Source of the DNA: Bacillota bacterium
GTDB taxonomy: Bacteria > Bacillota > Sulfobacillia > RBS10-35 > JAJYVN01
Assembly (NCBI GenBank): GCA_021827805.1
Contig: JAKAUG010000372.1
Coordinates: 1 to 10,946 of the forward strand
Reading direction: 5' to 3'
Length of the DNA: 10,946 nucleotides
Below are positions 1 to 6,380 of the stretch, one piece after another (the first letter of the stretch is position 1; the number at the start of each line of letters is the position of its first letter). The notes beneath the pieces are model-generated. The model made no database searches and was not told where the DNA came from. It saw only the letters and a list, made by a program, of their open reading frames with translations. Made by a program: the position numbers and the translations under genes.

Positions 1-1
1 C

Positions 2-172
2 GAGGAAGAGGAAACGATCGAGGACGTTCTGGAGCCGTATCTTCTCCAGTTGGGCATGCTGCAGCGCACCCCGCGGGGCCGCGTGCTCACCGCGCGCGGC
101 TGGACCCATCTCGGGTTGACCCCGCCGGAGGGACCGCGGGAGGGAGCGGTACCCCAGAGCCTTTTGGAGTGA
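2..172 (+). CDS. ruvB: RuvB Holliday junction helicase, C-terminal end (partial)
   Basis: Only the last 56 codons are present; the gene begins before the window and ends at the TGA at 170-172. The reading frame gives the conserved RuvB winged-helix ending, with [10 protein letters not shown] followed by [18 protein letters not shown] and a short variable tail. RuvB is the hexameric AAA+ motor that, with RuvA, drives branch migration of Holliday junctions in the cytoplasm. The visible part is the DNA-binding C-terminal domain, so no ATPase motif can be checked. In many bacteria ruvB is followed closely by queA and tgt; here both occur downstream but are displaced by other genes. The family call rests on the diagnostic EPYL...Q.G.L.RTPRGR pattern and is secure. 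Confidence 0.93.
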   Translation, partial: EEEETIEDVLEPYLLQLGMLQRTPRGRVLTARGWTHLGLTPPEGPREGAVPQSLLE

Positions 173-174
173 GG

Positions 175-243
175 ACGGGGGCCGTGTCTGCCCTGGCCGG
201 AACGCACCGCAAGATCCGGCGCTCGACGGCGGACGGCCCCCGT
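175..243. repeat. Perfect 11-bp inverted repeat between ruvB and sigI
   Basis: ACGGGGGCCGT at 175-185 is the exact reverse complement of ACGGCCCCCGT at 233-243, with 47 nt between the arms. A smaller inverted repeat (GCCGG 196-200, CCGGC 216-220) lies inside. The element fills most of the ruvB-sigI gap and ends 7 nt before the sigI GTG. There is no T-tract, so it is not a classical terminator. It could be a structured leader or an operator. The CCCCC of the right arm is also the only C-run near a CGAA tetramer (261-264). That combination resembles what I recall of SigI-type promoters (C-run -35, CGWA -10), which would mean autoregulation, but I cannot confirm the spacing. Confidence 0.5.
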
Positions 244-250
244 AAGGCGC

Positions 251-1036
251 GTGGAGACAACGAATGAAGACATGGGCGGAGGTGGCCGGGTGCTGCGCCC
301 CCCTCGGGCGGGAAGGCCCGACGCCGCGCGGGTGGCGGAATTGGTGGCCCGTGCACAGGGAGGGGATCGGGAAGCCCGCGAGGAGCTCATCGCGCAGAGC
401 ACACCGCTGGTGCTGCGCGTGGGAGCCCGCCTGTGCGGCCGCTATCTGCGCATGGGTCAGGACGAGGAGGTCAGCGTCGGCCTGATCGCCGTCAACGAGG
501 CGTTGGACCGCTACCGCGCGGACTCGGGCGTCACCTTTGGGACCTTCGCCGAGGTCGTGGTGCGTCGGCGGTTGATCGACCATCTGCGGCGCGAGTCCGC
601 CCGCCGGGAGACCCCGTTCAGCGAGTTCCAGCAGGAGGATGAGGAGGGAGACCCCTGGAGCCCGCTGGAGTTCCGCCGGGCGCAGGAGCTGGACCAAGCG
701 CGCCAGGAGGCACTGGACCGTCAGGCGGAGGTGGCCGACTTCCATCGGCTGCTCGGGCTGTATGGCATCTCCCTGCGGGACCTGGTGCGGCAGTGTCCGC
801 GGCACCGGGACGCGCGCTCGCGCGCGGTGGAGGTGGCACGGGCTGTCGCCGGGCGCCCGGCCTGGACGGAATACCTCCGGCGCCACAAGGCCCTTCCCCT
901 GCGCGAAATGGAGGCGGATCCCGCCCTGGGGGTCAGCCGCAAGACGCTCGAGCGGCAGCGCAAGTTCATCATCGCCGTCGCCGTGATCCTGATGGAGGGC
1001 CTGACCGGTCTCCAGGTCTATCTGCCCGGTGCGTGA
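251..1036 (+). CDS. sigI: RNA polymerase sigma factor SigI family
   Basis: This 261-aa protein is an alternative sigma factor of the SigI group, which in Bacillus and cellulolytic clostridia controls heat, cell-wall or polysaccharide responses. Region 2 spans about residues 31-115 and contains a core-binding and -10 recognition segment ending in VVVRRRLIDHLRRES. After an acidic linker (126-137), the SigI-specific C-terminal domain covers about 158-257. It includes LYGISLRDLVRQCPRHRDAR and a helix-turn-helix around 213-247 (LPLREME, then GVSRKTLERQRKFI). Length matches the family. The GTG at 251 has only a weak AAGG upstream; an in-frame ATG at 272 is the alternative start. It is followed at once by rsgI, its expected membrane anti-sigma partner. 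The family call is firm; the regulon is unknown. Confidence 0.9.
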   Translation: METTNEDMGGGGRVLRPPRAGRPDAARVAELVARAQGGDREAREELIAQSTPLVLRVGARLCGRYLRMGQDEEVSVGLIAVNEALDRYRADSGVTFGTFAEVVVRRRLIDHLRRESARRETPFSEFQQEDEEGDPWSPLEFRRAQELDQARQEALDRQAEVADFHRLLGLYGISLRDLVRQCPRHRDARSRAVEVARAVAGRPAWTEYLRRHKALPLREMEADPALGVSRKTLERQRKFIIAVAVILMEGLTGLQVYLPGA

Positions 1037-1043
1037 GGGGGTG

Positions 1044-2393
1044 ATGGGGATGGTCGGGGTGCGCCGCGGTTCGGTTCCTCGGGTGCCTGGTACGGTGCTG
1101 CAGGTGGCGCGCGGCCGCGCCGTGGTGCTGGCGGACGGCCGCTTCCTGCGCATGCGTGCCATGCCGGGCTGGGGGCCGGGTGAAGAGGTGTGGATTGCTC
1201 AGGCTGAGCCCACGCCGCTCTCTCGTCTCTGGCGACTGCGCCTCGCGGCGGTGGCCGCGGTCGCGGTGACGGCCGGCGGTGGGCTGGCCTGGACGGCGGT
1301 GGCGTCCGCCCAGGTGGCGGCGGTGGTCTCCCTGGACATCAATCCCAGCGTCGAGCTCAATGCGGGCGCCAACGGGGAGGTCCTGCGGGCCAAGCCCCTG
1401 GACCCCGACGGCGCGCGCCTGCTGGCGGCCACGACCGTCCGCGGGCTGCCCCTGAACCAGGCGATCGCGCGCCTGGTGACCGAGGCCGTGGTCCAGGGTT
1501 ACCTGCCGTCCGCTTCGTCCGCGTCGGACCAGGCCACCGGCCTGGTGCTGGTCTCGGTGGCGCCGACGCGCGGCGCCGAGGTGCCCTCCGTCGTCCAGGC
1601 CCAGGTGCGGCAGGGGCAGCAGCAGGCACAGGGCATCCTCGCCAAGCGAGACGTGCCGGCACAGATCGATCTCGTCCAGGCAGGGGCCAAGACCCAGCAG
1701 GCCGCCGCCAGGGCGGGGCTGAGCACCGGCGCCTATGTGGTGGCCGAGGAGACCAACGGCGCGGGTGTTGACGCGCCCATGAGCACCTTCCGCGGACAGC
1801 CGCTCGGCAAGGCCCTGACCAAGGTGGGCATCCCGGCACAGGACGTCGCCCCGGTGGTTCAGGCCGCGACGATCGAACAGAACATGGCCTCCGATGACAC
1901 GGTGTCGGCCAAGGCCAAGGCCGTGATCCAGGAGGCCAGCAAGGGTGCCTCCGATCAGAGCCTCCAGGCACTCCTCCATCAGGCCATGGCGGCCGCCGAT
2001 GCGCGCGGGAAGGAGAAGGGGAAGGCGGCGCAGGCAGCGGGCCGCGATGGGGGTGACAAGGCCGGGGCCCAGCGCTCCTCCCAGAGCGCCTCTGATGGGG
2101 CGGCCAACGCCAAGGGCAGCTCCGCCGCCCTGGCACAGGCCAGCGCCACCCTCACCATCCCGCGGGGCAAGGAGCGCGGGGGCGGCCACGGGTCGAGCCA
2201 GGGGGGTGTGGGGATCGCCCTGAGCGGGACCCTCGCCGCGGGATCCGGAGGGACCAAGGACGGTGGCGACCAGCCATCGGCCAAGGGCAAGGGCGGTGGC
2301 GACAAGCCGGACGCCAAGAGCGGCGGCCACGGACAGACCAGGGGCCAGGGTCTGAGCGGTCTGCTCTCCGGACTCCGTCGCGGCAAGGGCTGA
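1044..2393 (+). CDS. rsgI: Anti-sigma factor RsgI, single-pass, low-complexity ectodomain
   Basis: From the ATG at 1044 the protein has 449 residues. Domains in order: an N-terminal cytoplasmic RsgI domain (about 10-55, with GTVLQV, AVVLADGRFLRM and GEEVW) expected to hold SigI; one transmembrane helix (about 67-89); a conserved extracytoplasmic domain starting SLDINPSVEL (96-105); then from about residue 285 a Gly/Lys/Ser/Ala-rich disordered tail. The Asn100-Pro101 bond matches the site where RsgI proteins are reported to cleave themselves before regulated proteolysis. No carbohydrate-binding module of the clostridial kind is visible. Near the end an 11-residue unit is repeated twice (DNA period 33 nt, at 2261 and 2294). 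GAGG at 1035-1038 favours ATG 1044; a GTG at 1029 would overlap sigI by 8 nt. Coupling with sigI is close. Confidence 0.88.
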   Translation: MGMVGVRRGSVPRVPGTVLQVARGRAVVLADGRFLRMRAMPGWGPGEEVWIAQAEPTPLSRLWRLRLAAVAAVAVTAGGGLAWTAVASAQVAAVVSLDINPSVELNAGANGEVLRAKPLDPDGARLLAATTVRGLPLNQAIARLVTEAVVQGYLPSASSASDQATGLVLVSVAPTRGAEVPSVVQAQVRQGQQQAQGILAKRDVPAQIDLVQAGAKTQQAAARAGLSTGAYVVAEETNGAGVDAPMSTFRGQPLGKALTKVGIPAQDVAPVVQAATIEQNMASDDTVSAKAKAVIQEASKGASDQSLQALLHQAMAAADARGKEKGKAAQAAGRDGGDKAGAQRSSQSASDGAANAKGSSAALAQASATLTIPRGKERGGGHGSSQGGVGIALSGTLAAGSGGTKDGGDQPSAKGKGGGDKPDAKSGGHGQTRGQGLSGLLSGLRRGKG

Positions 2394-2411
2394 AGGTCCG
2401 GCGCGCCGCGC

Positions 2412-2464
2412 GGCCCGCATCCCCGGCCCGGCGCCGTCCGCCCGCTTTGGACGGGGTGCGGGCC
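2412..2464 (+). other. Long GC-rich hairpin after rsgI
   Basis: GGCCCGCA (2412-2419) pairs with TGCGGGCC (2457-2464). The stem continues after a bulged T with CCC/GGG, and an inner stem CGTCC (2435-2439) / GGACG (2449-2453) closes a TTT-containing loop. It lies 19 nt after the rsgI stop. No T-run follows (the next bases are CTCTGCTAGACT), so it lacks the second half of an intrinsic terminator. It may still slow polymerase or stabilise the 3' end of the sigI-rsgI transcript. Its right arm overlaps the candidate queA promoter. Confidence 0.45.
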
Positions 2465-2476
2465 CTCTGCTAGACT
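2447..2476 (+). promoter_or_regulatory. Candidate SigA-type promoter for the queA operon
   Basis: TTGGAC at 2447-2452 and TAGACT at 2471-2476 are separated by 18 nt, matching 3 of 6 and 4 of 6 consensus positions. Transcription would begin near 2483 and give a roughly 50-nt leader before queA. Both boxes lie in the only sizeable gap between rsgI and queA. The match is modest and untested. Confidence 0.35.
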
Positions 2477-2531
2477 GCCCGTTGGCGGCCCGCAGCCCCG
2501 CCCATCGGGCCCCACCGGAGGCTGGGGCCTG

Positions 2532-3602
2532 TTGCGCACCGCGGACTTTGATTACGAATTGCCCCCAGAACGCATCGCGCAGGAGCCCCTGCCGGACCGC
2601 GCCGGGGCGCGCCTGCTGGTGCTGGAGCGCGTCTCCGGGACGATCCTCCATCGGGCCGTGCGCGAACTGGCCGAGCTGTTGAGCCCTGGCGATCTGCTGG
2701 TCCTCAACGACACGCGTGTGCTGCCCGCGCGCCTCTTTGGGCGACGCGCGACGGGCGGGCGCGTGGAGGTCCTGCTGCTGCATCGCCAGGAGCCCGCCAC
2801 GGACGGCCCTGGGCAGGGATGGGTCGCCCTGGTGCGACCGGCGCGCCGCGTGCGCGCGGGAGAAGCGCTGGATCTCATCCCGCGCTCCGGCGGCGAGCCC
2901 GTCGCCGACCCGCCGCGGGTGCGGATTCTGGAACTGTTGGGTGAGGGACAGGTGCGGGTCTCGCTCGAACCGGGATCAACCGGGGACGTGCGGACGGTCC
3001 TGACCACCTGCGGGCAGATCCCATTGCCTCCATACATTCACACGCCGCTTGCCGATCCCGAGCGCTACCAGACCGTGTATGCTCGCCACGAAGGCGCGGT
3101 CGCGGCCCCCACGGCGGGGCTGCACCTCACGCCCGAACTCCTGGCGGGCCTCGCGGAGCGGGGGATCGCCCGCGCCTGCCTGACGCTGCACGTGGGGCTG
3201 GGGACGTTTCGGCCGGTGGCGGCGGAGGATCCACGGGAGCACCGCATGCACGCCGAATGGCTCGAGATCCCGCCCGCGACGGCGGAGGCCGTCGCACGGA
3301 CGCGTCGTCAGGGCGGGCGTGTCGTGGCGGTCGGCACCACCGTGGTCGGAGCCCTGGAGAGCAGGGCCGCCGACGATGGCACGGTGCGTCCGGGCGGCGG
3401 GTGGACGGAGCTGTACCTGTTGCCCGGTTCGCGGTTCCGGGCCGTCGATGCCCTCTTCACGAACTTCCACCTGCCGCGGAGCACGCTGCTCATGCTGGTG
3501 GCGGCCTTCGCCGGACGGGAGCGGATCCTGGAGGCCTACCGGGAGGCCGTGGCACGGGAGTATCGTTTTTTCAGCTTCGGTGACGCGATGCTGATCCTGT
3601 GA
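2532..3602 (+). CDS. queA: tRNA ribosyltransferase-isomerase QueA
   Basis: QueA transfers and isomerises the ribosyl part of S-adenosylmethionine onto preQ1 at the tRNA wobble base, making epoxyqueuosine in the cytoplasm. The 356-aa length is typical. Visible family motifs are the N-terminal DFDYELPPERIAQEP, LVLNDTRVLPARL (56-68), GQIPLPPYI (161-169), AAPTAGLHLT (191-200), HVGLGTF (220-226), HRMHAEW (237-243), and near the C-terminus FTNFHLPRSTLLMLV and the FFSFGDAMLIL ending. The start is TTG, chosen because it gives the family's normal N-terminus and follows GGAGG (2517-2521) at 10 nt. The ring that QueA modifies is inserted by Tgt, whose gene lies about 5.9 kb downstream beyond the cytochrome genes. 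The next gene follows after 12 nt, so queA probably heads the operon. Confidence 0.96.
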   Translation: MRTADFDYELPPERIAQEPLPDRAGARLLVLERVSGTILHRAVRELAELLSPGDLLVLNDTRVLPARLFGRRATGGRVEVLLLHRQEPATDGPGQGWVALVRPARRVRAGEALDLIPRSGGEPVADPPRVRILELLGEGQVRVSLEPGSTGDVRTVLTTCGQIPLPPYIHTPLADPERYQTVYARHEGAVAAPTAGLHLTPELLAGLAERGIARACLTLHVGLGTFRPVAAEDPREHRMHAEWLEIPPATAEAVARTRRQGGRVVAVGTTVVGALESRAADDGTVRPGGGWTELYLLPGSRFRAVDALFTNFHLPRSTLLMLVAAFAGRERILEAYREAVAREYRFFSFGDAMLIL

Positions 3603-3614
3603 GGGGGGACGGGG

Positions 3615-4922
3615 GTGCGCGCCCGGTTCTGGCTTGGGGCTGTGCTCCTGGCCACCGTCTTTGCCGTGTATGCCTACGGACGCGGCACGGCGGCGGTGGG
3701 ACGCCCCGCGCCCGCCCTCAGCCTGACCGACGCTCAGGGTTCCATCCTCTCCCTCGCCGCCCTGCGCGGGCGGCCGGTGCTCCTGGACTTCTGGGCCAGT
3801 TGGTGCACGGTCTGCCAGCAGCAGGAACCCGCCCTGGAGACCTTCGCCCGGCGCTTCCAGGGCGAGGTCCATGTGCTTGGCGTGGACTGGCGGGAGCCGG
3901 CCCCAGAGCTCGCGGCCTGGGCGAAGACCTTCCATCTCACCTACCCGAACGTGCGCGACGGGGATGGCAGTGTGGCCCAGCGCTATGAGGTGCACGGCGT
4001 GCCGGAGCTGTGGTGGCTCGATGCGCGCGGCGTCGCCCGCCTGCATGTGGTCGGCCCGAGCGACTTCTCCCAACTCCAGGCGCAGTTGGCCCAGGTGTTG
4101 GGCCACGCGCTGGCGCCCGTGGCGCCCCTGGGCGGCGGCGATTTCGCCCAGGCTCTGGGTGTGACGCCGGGTCGCCTCTGGCTCGGGGCCTCGGGGCCAA
4201 CGGGCGGCCTCTGGTCGCGGCCCCTGGCGGGAGGGGCCTGGCGGAACAGCGCGCTGCGGGGCGGAGTGTTCCAGCTGGTCTCGGGCCAAGGCCAACTGCT
4301 CGCCCTCGGATCGGGGGGTTGGTCCCGCCGCGGCGCCGCGGGGAAGTGGAGCCCCTGGTTGACCGCCGCCGCGGGCCTTCCCACCGCACCGGCGGCGCTG
4401 GCCTATGACGGGACATCCTGGTGGGCCTTCGCGGGGGGGAGGCTCTGGAGCGCGCCCGGGCTGGGCGGCCCGTTCGCCAGGAGCGGCCGGAGCGCTCCGC
4501 TGCCAGCCGGGGCCGCGCCGCGCTCGCTGACGGTGGCTGACGGGTGGGTGGCGCTCTGCACCGACCGCGGCACGCTGCTTTCCGCCAACGGCGGCGCCAG
4601 TTGGCAGCTGGCGGCCTGGCAGCGTCCCGTGCTGGGTGCCTCGGAGTTCTCCTCGCCGATGCAGGAGCTCACGGGCCAGGTCCCACTCGACCCCGCGCAG
4701 GTGGCCCTTGGGGGGCCGACCTCCTGGCTGCTGGCCGGGCCCGGCGGTCTCTATGCGGCGTCCGCGGGGGGGGCCGCGCAGCGCCTGGGCGCCGCGCCCG
4801 CCCGCAGCTTTGTGGCCGTGGTGCGCGCCGGGGCGCGCCTGGAGGCGCTGGCCCCCGACGGCGATCTCTATGAGGCGCTGGCGCCGGGCGGGCCCTGGAC
4901 GCGCGAGGGTGCGGCGGCATGA
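3615..4922 (+). CDS. Membrane-anchored thioredoxin (CcmG/ResA-like) fused to a beta-propeller-like domain
   Basis: The 435-aa protein begins with an uncleaved anchor (about 5-22) and then a thioredoxin-like domain of the CcmG/ResA/TlpA type (about 29-165). The redox motif is WCTVC (63-67, Cys64 and Cys67), and the cis-proline motif GVPE has Pro130 followed by an acidic residue, as in CcmG. Such proteins reduce apocytochrome c disulphides outside the membrane. Residues about 175-430 are not thioredoxin. They are rich in short Gly/Trp beta repeats, with a near-perfect BNR Asp-box (S-A-N-G-G-A-S-W, 323-330) and further blade-like segments such as GGLYAAS and DGDLYEAL, suggesting a propeller like those of sialidase or YCF48 proteins. 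This fusion is unusual. GTG 3615 follows GAGGGGG. The stop overlaps the next gene's ATG (ATGA). Redox role is likely; the propeller role is unknown. Confidence 0.85.
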   Translation: MRARFWLGAVLLATVFAVYAYGRGTAAVGRPAPALSLTDAQGSILSLAALRGRPVLLDFWASWCTVCQQQEPALETFARRFQGEVHVLGVDWREPAPELAAWAKTFHLTYPNVRDGDGSVAQRYEVHGVPELWWLDARGVARLHVVGPSDFSQLQAQLAQVLGHALAPVAPLGGGDFAQALGVTPGRLWLGASGPTGGLWSRPLAGGAWRNSALRGGVFQLVSGQGQLLALGSGGWSRRGAAGKWSPWLTAAAGLPTAPAALAYDGTSWWAFAGGRLWSAPGLGGPFARSGRSAPLPAGAAPRSLTVADGWVALCTDRGTLLSANGGASWQLAAWQRPVLGASEFSSPMQELTGQVPLDPAQVALGGPTSWLLAGPGGLYAASAGGAAQRLGAAPARSFVAVVRAGARLEALAPDGDLYEALAPGGPWTREGAAA

Positions 4923-5479
4923 GGGGGTCGCGGCGCGGCTGGTTGTGGCTGATGATCCTGGGCGCCCTGGCAGCCACCCTTGCGCTCCTGGTGGCGCGCG
5001 GGCCGGACGCCTCGGCACTGGTCGGCCGCCAGGCTCCGGCGTTCGTCCTGCCGCGGTTGTCGGGTGGGGATGTCTCGCTCGGTCAGTTCCGGGGGCGGGA
5101 CGTGGTCCTGCGCTTTGGCTCCGTGGCCTGCACGACATGCGATCCGGACTTCTCACGGCTCCTGGCCTGGCAACGGCAGGCCGGGCAGGGCCTCGAGGTT
5201 CTGGCGATCGAGGAGGGGCAGTCCGCGTCGGTGGTGCGTCTGGCCCTGGGCGGGACCTCGGCCGGCGTGCCGGTGCTGGTGGACGCTGAGGGCCAGGTGG
5301 CGGCCGAGTATGGGGTGCGGCGCCTGCCCGTCTTTGTGTTCATCGACCGTCAGGGTGTCGTGGTGGACCAGGCCGTGGTGGGCACGCGCACCGGACTCTG
5401 GAGCCAGGCGACCTGGGAGACGCACCTCGAGCGGCTGCGCGCGGCCGATGCCCGCACCGCCCCCGGGGGGGAGGGATAA
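4919..5479 (+). CDS. Second membrane-anchored thioredoxin-like protein (TlpA/ResA type)
   Basis: The 186-aa protein has an N-terminal membrane anchor (about 8-26) after a basic start, then one thioredoxin-like domain facing outward. The redox pair is Cys71 and Cys74 in V-A-C-T-T-C. The tryptophan normally preceding the first cysteine is Ala70, which may change redox potential or partner choice. The cis-proline is Pro137 in RRLPVFVFID. The domain opening GRQAPAFVLPRL (36-47) is typical of TlpA/AhpC-TSA relatives. It starts at ATG within the ATGA overlap, with GAGGG 9 nt upstream, so it is translationally coupled to the thioredoxin-propeller gene. It ends 2 nt before the ccmH start. A role in the thiol relay to CcmH and apocytochrome c is inferred from context. 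A copper-delivery (Sco-like) role is less likely, since no Sco-type His is obvious. Confidence 0.85.
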   Translation: MRGSRRGWLWLMILGALAATLALLVARGPDASALVGRQAPAFVLPRLSGGDVSLGQFRGRDVVLRFGSVACTTCDPDFSRLLAWQRQAGQGLEVLAIEEGQSASVVRLALGGTSAGVPVLVDAEGQVAAEYGVRRLPVFVFIDRQGVVVDQAVVGTRTGLWSQATWETHLERLRAADARTAPGGEG

Positions 5480-5481
5480 GC

Positions 5482-5949
5482 GTGCGCAACGGCTGGGTGG
5501 TCGTGGCGGCAGCGGCGGTTGTCGCCCTGGGCATCGCGTTGGCCGGGGCACTCCGGCCTTTCGCCGGCCCGCTCACCCTGGAGCAGCAGGTCATGCGGGT
5601 GGCCGCGGACCTGCGCTGCCCGGTGTGCGCCGGCGAGTCCACGGCCAGCTCCAACTCCGCCGAGGCCATCGCCATGCGGGCCCAGATCGGCACGGACCTG
5701 GAGCACGGCATGACGCCGCGGCAGATCCGCCAAACGTACGTTGCCCAATACGGGACCTGGATCCTGTATCGGCCGCCGCACCGGGGGGCCAGCGAGCTCC
5801 TCTGGATCGTGCCGCTCTTGGCGCTGCCCGCCATCGGCGGGGTGCTGTGGCGCACGCTGGGGCGCGCGCCCAGGGAGCCCGAGGGCGCCGCCGCCGCCCC
5901 GGGGGTGGAGGCGCCCGACCTGGAGCGAGAACTGGAGCGATACCTGTGA
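5482..5949 (+). CDS. ccmH: Cytochrome c maturation protein CcmH
   Basis: This is a 155-aa CcmH/CycL/NrfF-type protein. CcmH is a membrane thiol oxidoreductase that presents reduced apocytochrome c to the haem lyase CcmF. The diagnostic motif LRCPVC (44-49, Cys46 and Cys49) sits in the usual three-helix domain, followed by the Ser/Ala/Met-Arg pattern (SNSAEAIAMR), GMTPRQIRQTYVAQYG and the ILYRPP segment. A helix at about 5-23 and one at about 103-123 flank the domain, with a short cytoplasmic acidic tail. The length corresponds to the short CcmH form, without the TPR part found in E. coli CcmH. GTG 5482 has GGAGGG 6 nt upstream. It is the last gene of the tight upstream run; ccmF follows only after a 461-bp gap. 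Confidence 0.94.
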   Translation: MRNGWVVVAAAAVVALGIALAGALRPFAGPLTLEQQVMRVAADLRCPVCAGESTASSNSAEAIAMRAQIGTDLEHGMTPRQIRQTYVAQYGTWILYRPPHRGASELLWIVPLLALPAIGGVLWRTLGRAPREPEGAAAAPGVEAPDLERELERYL

Positions 5950-5986
5950 GGCGTCGTTCCGGATCAACCCGCGGAGGAGGATCAAA

Positions 5987-6112
5987 GTGGCCACGTGGTC
6001 GCGTGGTACAATGGATGTGGTCTGCCCCAGACCGTGTCCGCCACCCGCGGGATGGGCGCGGGTGCGGCGTTTGGCCGCGCTCCGCGCTTGGCGCGCGTCC
6101 GCGAGACCCTGA
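5987..6112 (+). CDS. Possible 41-aa small protein with two Cys-Pro dipeptides
   Basis: A GTG at 5987 is preceded by GGAGGAGG (5973-5980) with a 6-nt spacer, one of the best Shine-Dalgarno matches in the window, and the frame stays open to TGA at 6110-6112. It starts 37 nt after ccmH. The product has four Trp, many Arg, no membrane helix, and the segment VVCPRPCPPP with Cys13-Pro14 and Cys17-Pro18. Cys-Pro is the core of haem-regulatory motifs, which is suggestive next to a haem lyase gene but proves nothing. Against it being real: by my count about 11 of 41 codons end in A or T, more than in neighbouring genes, with two AGA codons. The -10 candidate at 6007 also lies inside it. It may be a leader peptide or a chance ORF. 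Confidence 0.25.
   Translation: MATWSRGTMDVVCPRPCPPPAGWARVRRLAALRAWRASARP
6004..6012 (+). promoter_or_regulatory. Extended -10 promoter candidate upstream of ccmF
   Basis: TGGTACAAT fits a TGN extended -10 with TACAAT (5 of 6 to TATAAT), one of the few AT-rich hexamers in this GC-rich region. No good -35 lies 16-18 nt upstream, which extended -10 promoters can tolerate. Transcription would start near 6019, at the base of the first hairpin, giving a leader of roughly 390 nt before ccmF. It would let ccmF-orf-tgt be expressed apart from queA-ccmH. Confidence 0.4.
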
Positions 6113-6321
6113 CGTGCAGGCCTCCGCGGCCACGGTTCGGGGCGGCCGCGGCCGCTCCATGGCATGGAGGGGTCGGTCCCGCGGGTCAGATCAGCGTGTC
6201 CGCCGCTCCCTGGCGAGGGAACGGCGGACGGGTGGCTCGTGCGCAACCTGGCCACATCACCCGTACGCCCGCGTCAAGAAGAGCTTGGGCAGGCCGCCCG
6301 TGGGAGGGCGGGGAGGGCTGA

Positions 6322-6380
6322 GCGGGCACGCGGGAGGCGCGGAATTGCCCGCGGTCTTGGCGGGGGAAGTACTGCCGTAA
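6322..6380 (+). promoter_or_regulatory. Hairpin carrying an SD in its loop, and an 11-codon upstream ORF
   Basis: GCGGGCA (6322-6328) pairs perfectly with TGCCCGC (6346-6352). Inside it CGCG/CGCG (6329-6332 and 6338-6341) closes a five-base loop that is exactly GGAGG (6333-6337). Seven bases later comes TTG (6345-6347), two bases of which are in the outer stem, opening an 11-codon frame that stops at TAA 6378-6380. The peptide would read MPAVLAGEVLP. The ccmF Shine-Dalgarno begins 12 nt after this stop and the frame is the same as ccmF. The layout resembles a translated leader or a start-site hairpin, but in GC-rich DNA chance is a real alternative. Confidence 0.25.

Noticed and set aside
2412..2464. 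Intrinsic terminator after rsgI
   Set aside because: The stem is strong but no T-run follows, so it was listed only as a hairpin.
969..2783. 604-aa open frame on the minus strand over rsgI and queA
   Set aside because: It is antisense to two well-supported genes, its composition is Gly/Arg/His-rich without any motif, and long antisense frames are expected in GC-rich coding DNA.
2976..5156. 726-aa minus-strand open frame over queA and the thioredoxin genes
   Set aside because: It is low-complexity, rich in Arg, Pro and Gly, and lies opposite genes with clear conserved motifs.
4980..6380. 466-aa plus-strand open frame overlapping the second thioredoxin gene and ccmH
   Set aside because: It is out of frame with two recognisable proteins and very Arg/Trp/Cys-rich. 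Only its last 12 codons, as an upstream ORF with its own SD, were kept as a weak candidate.
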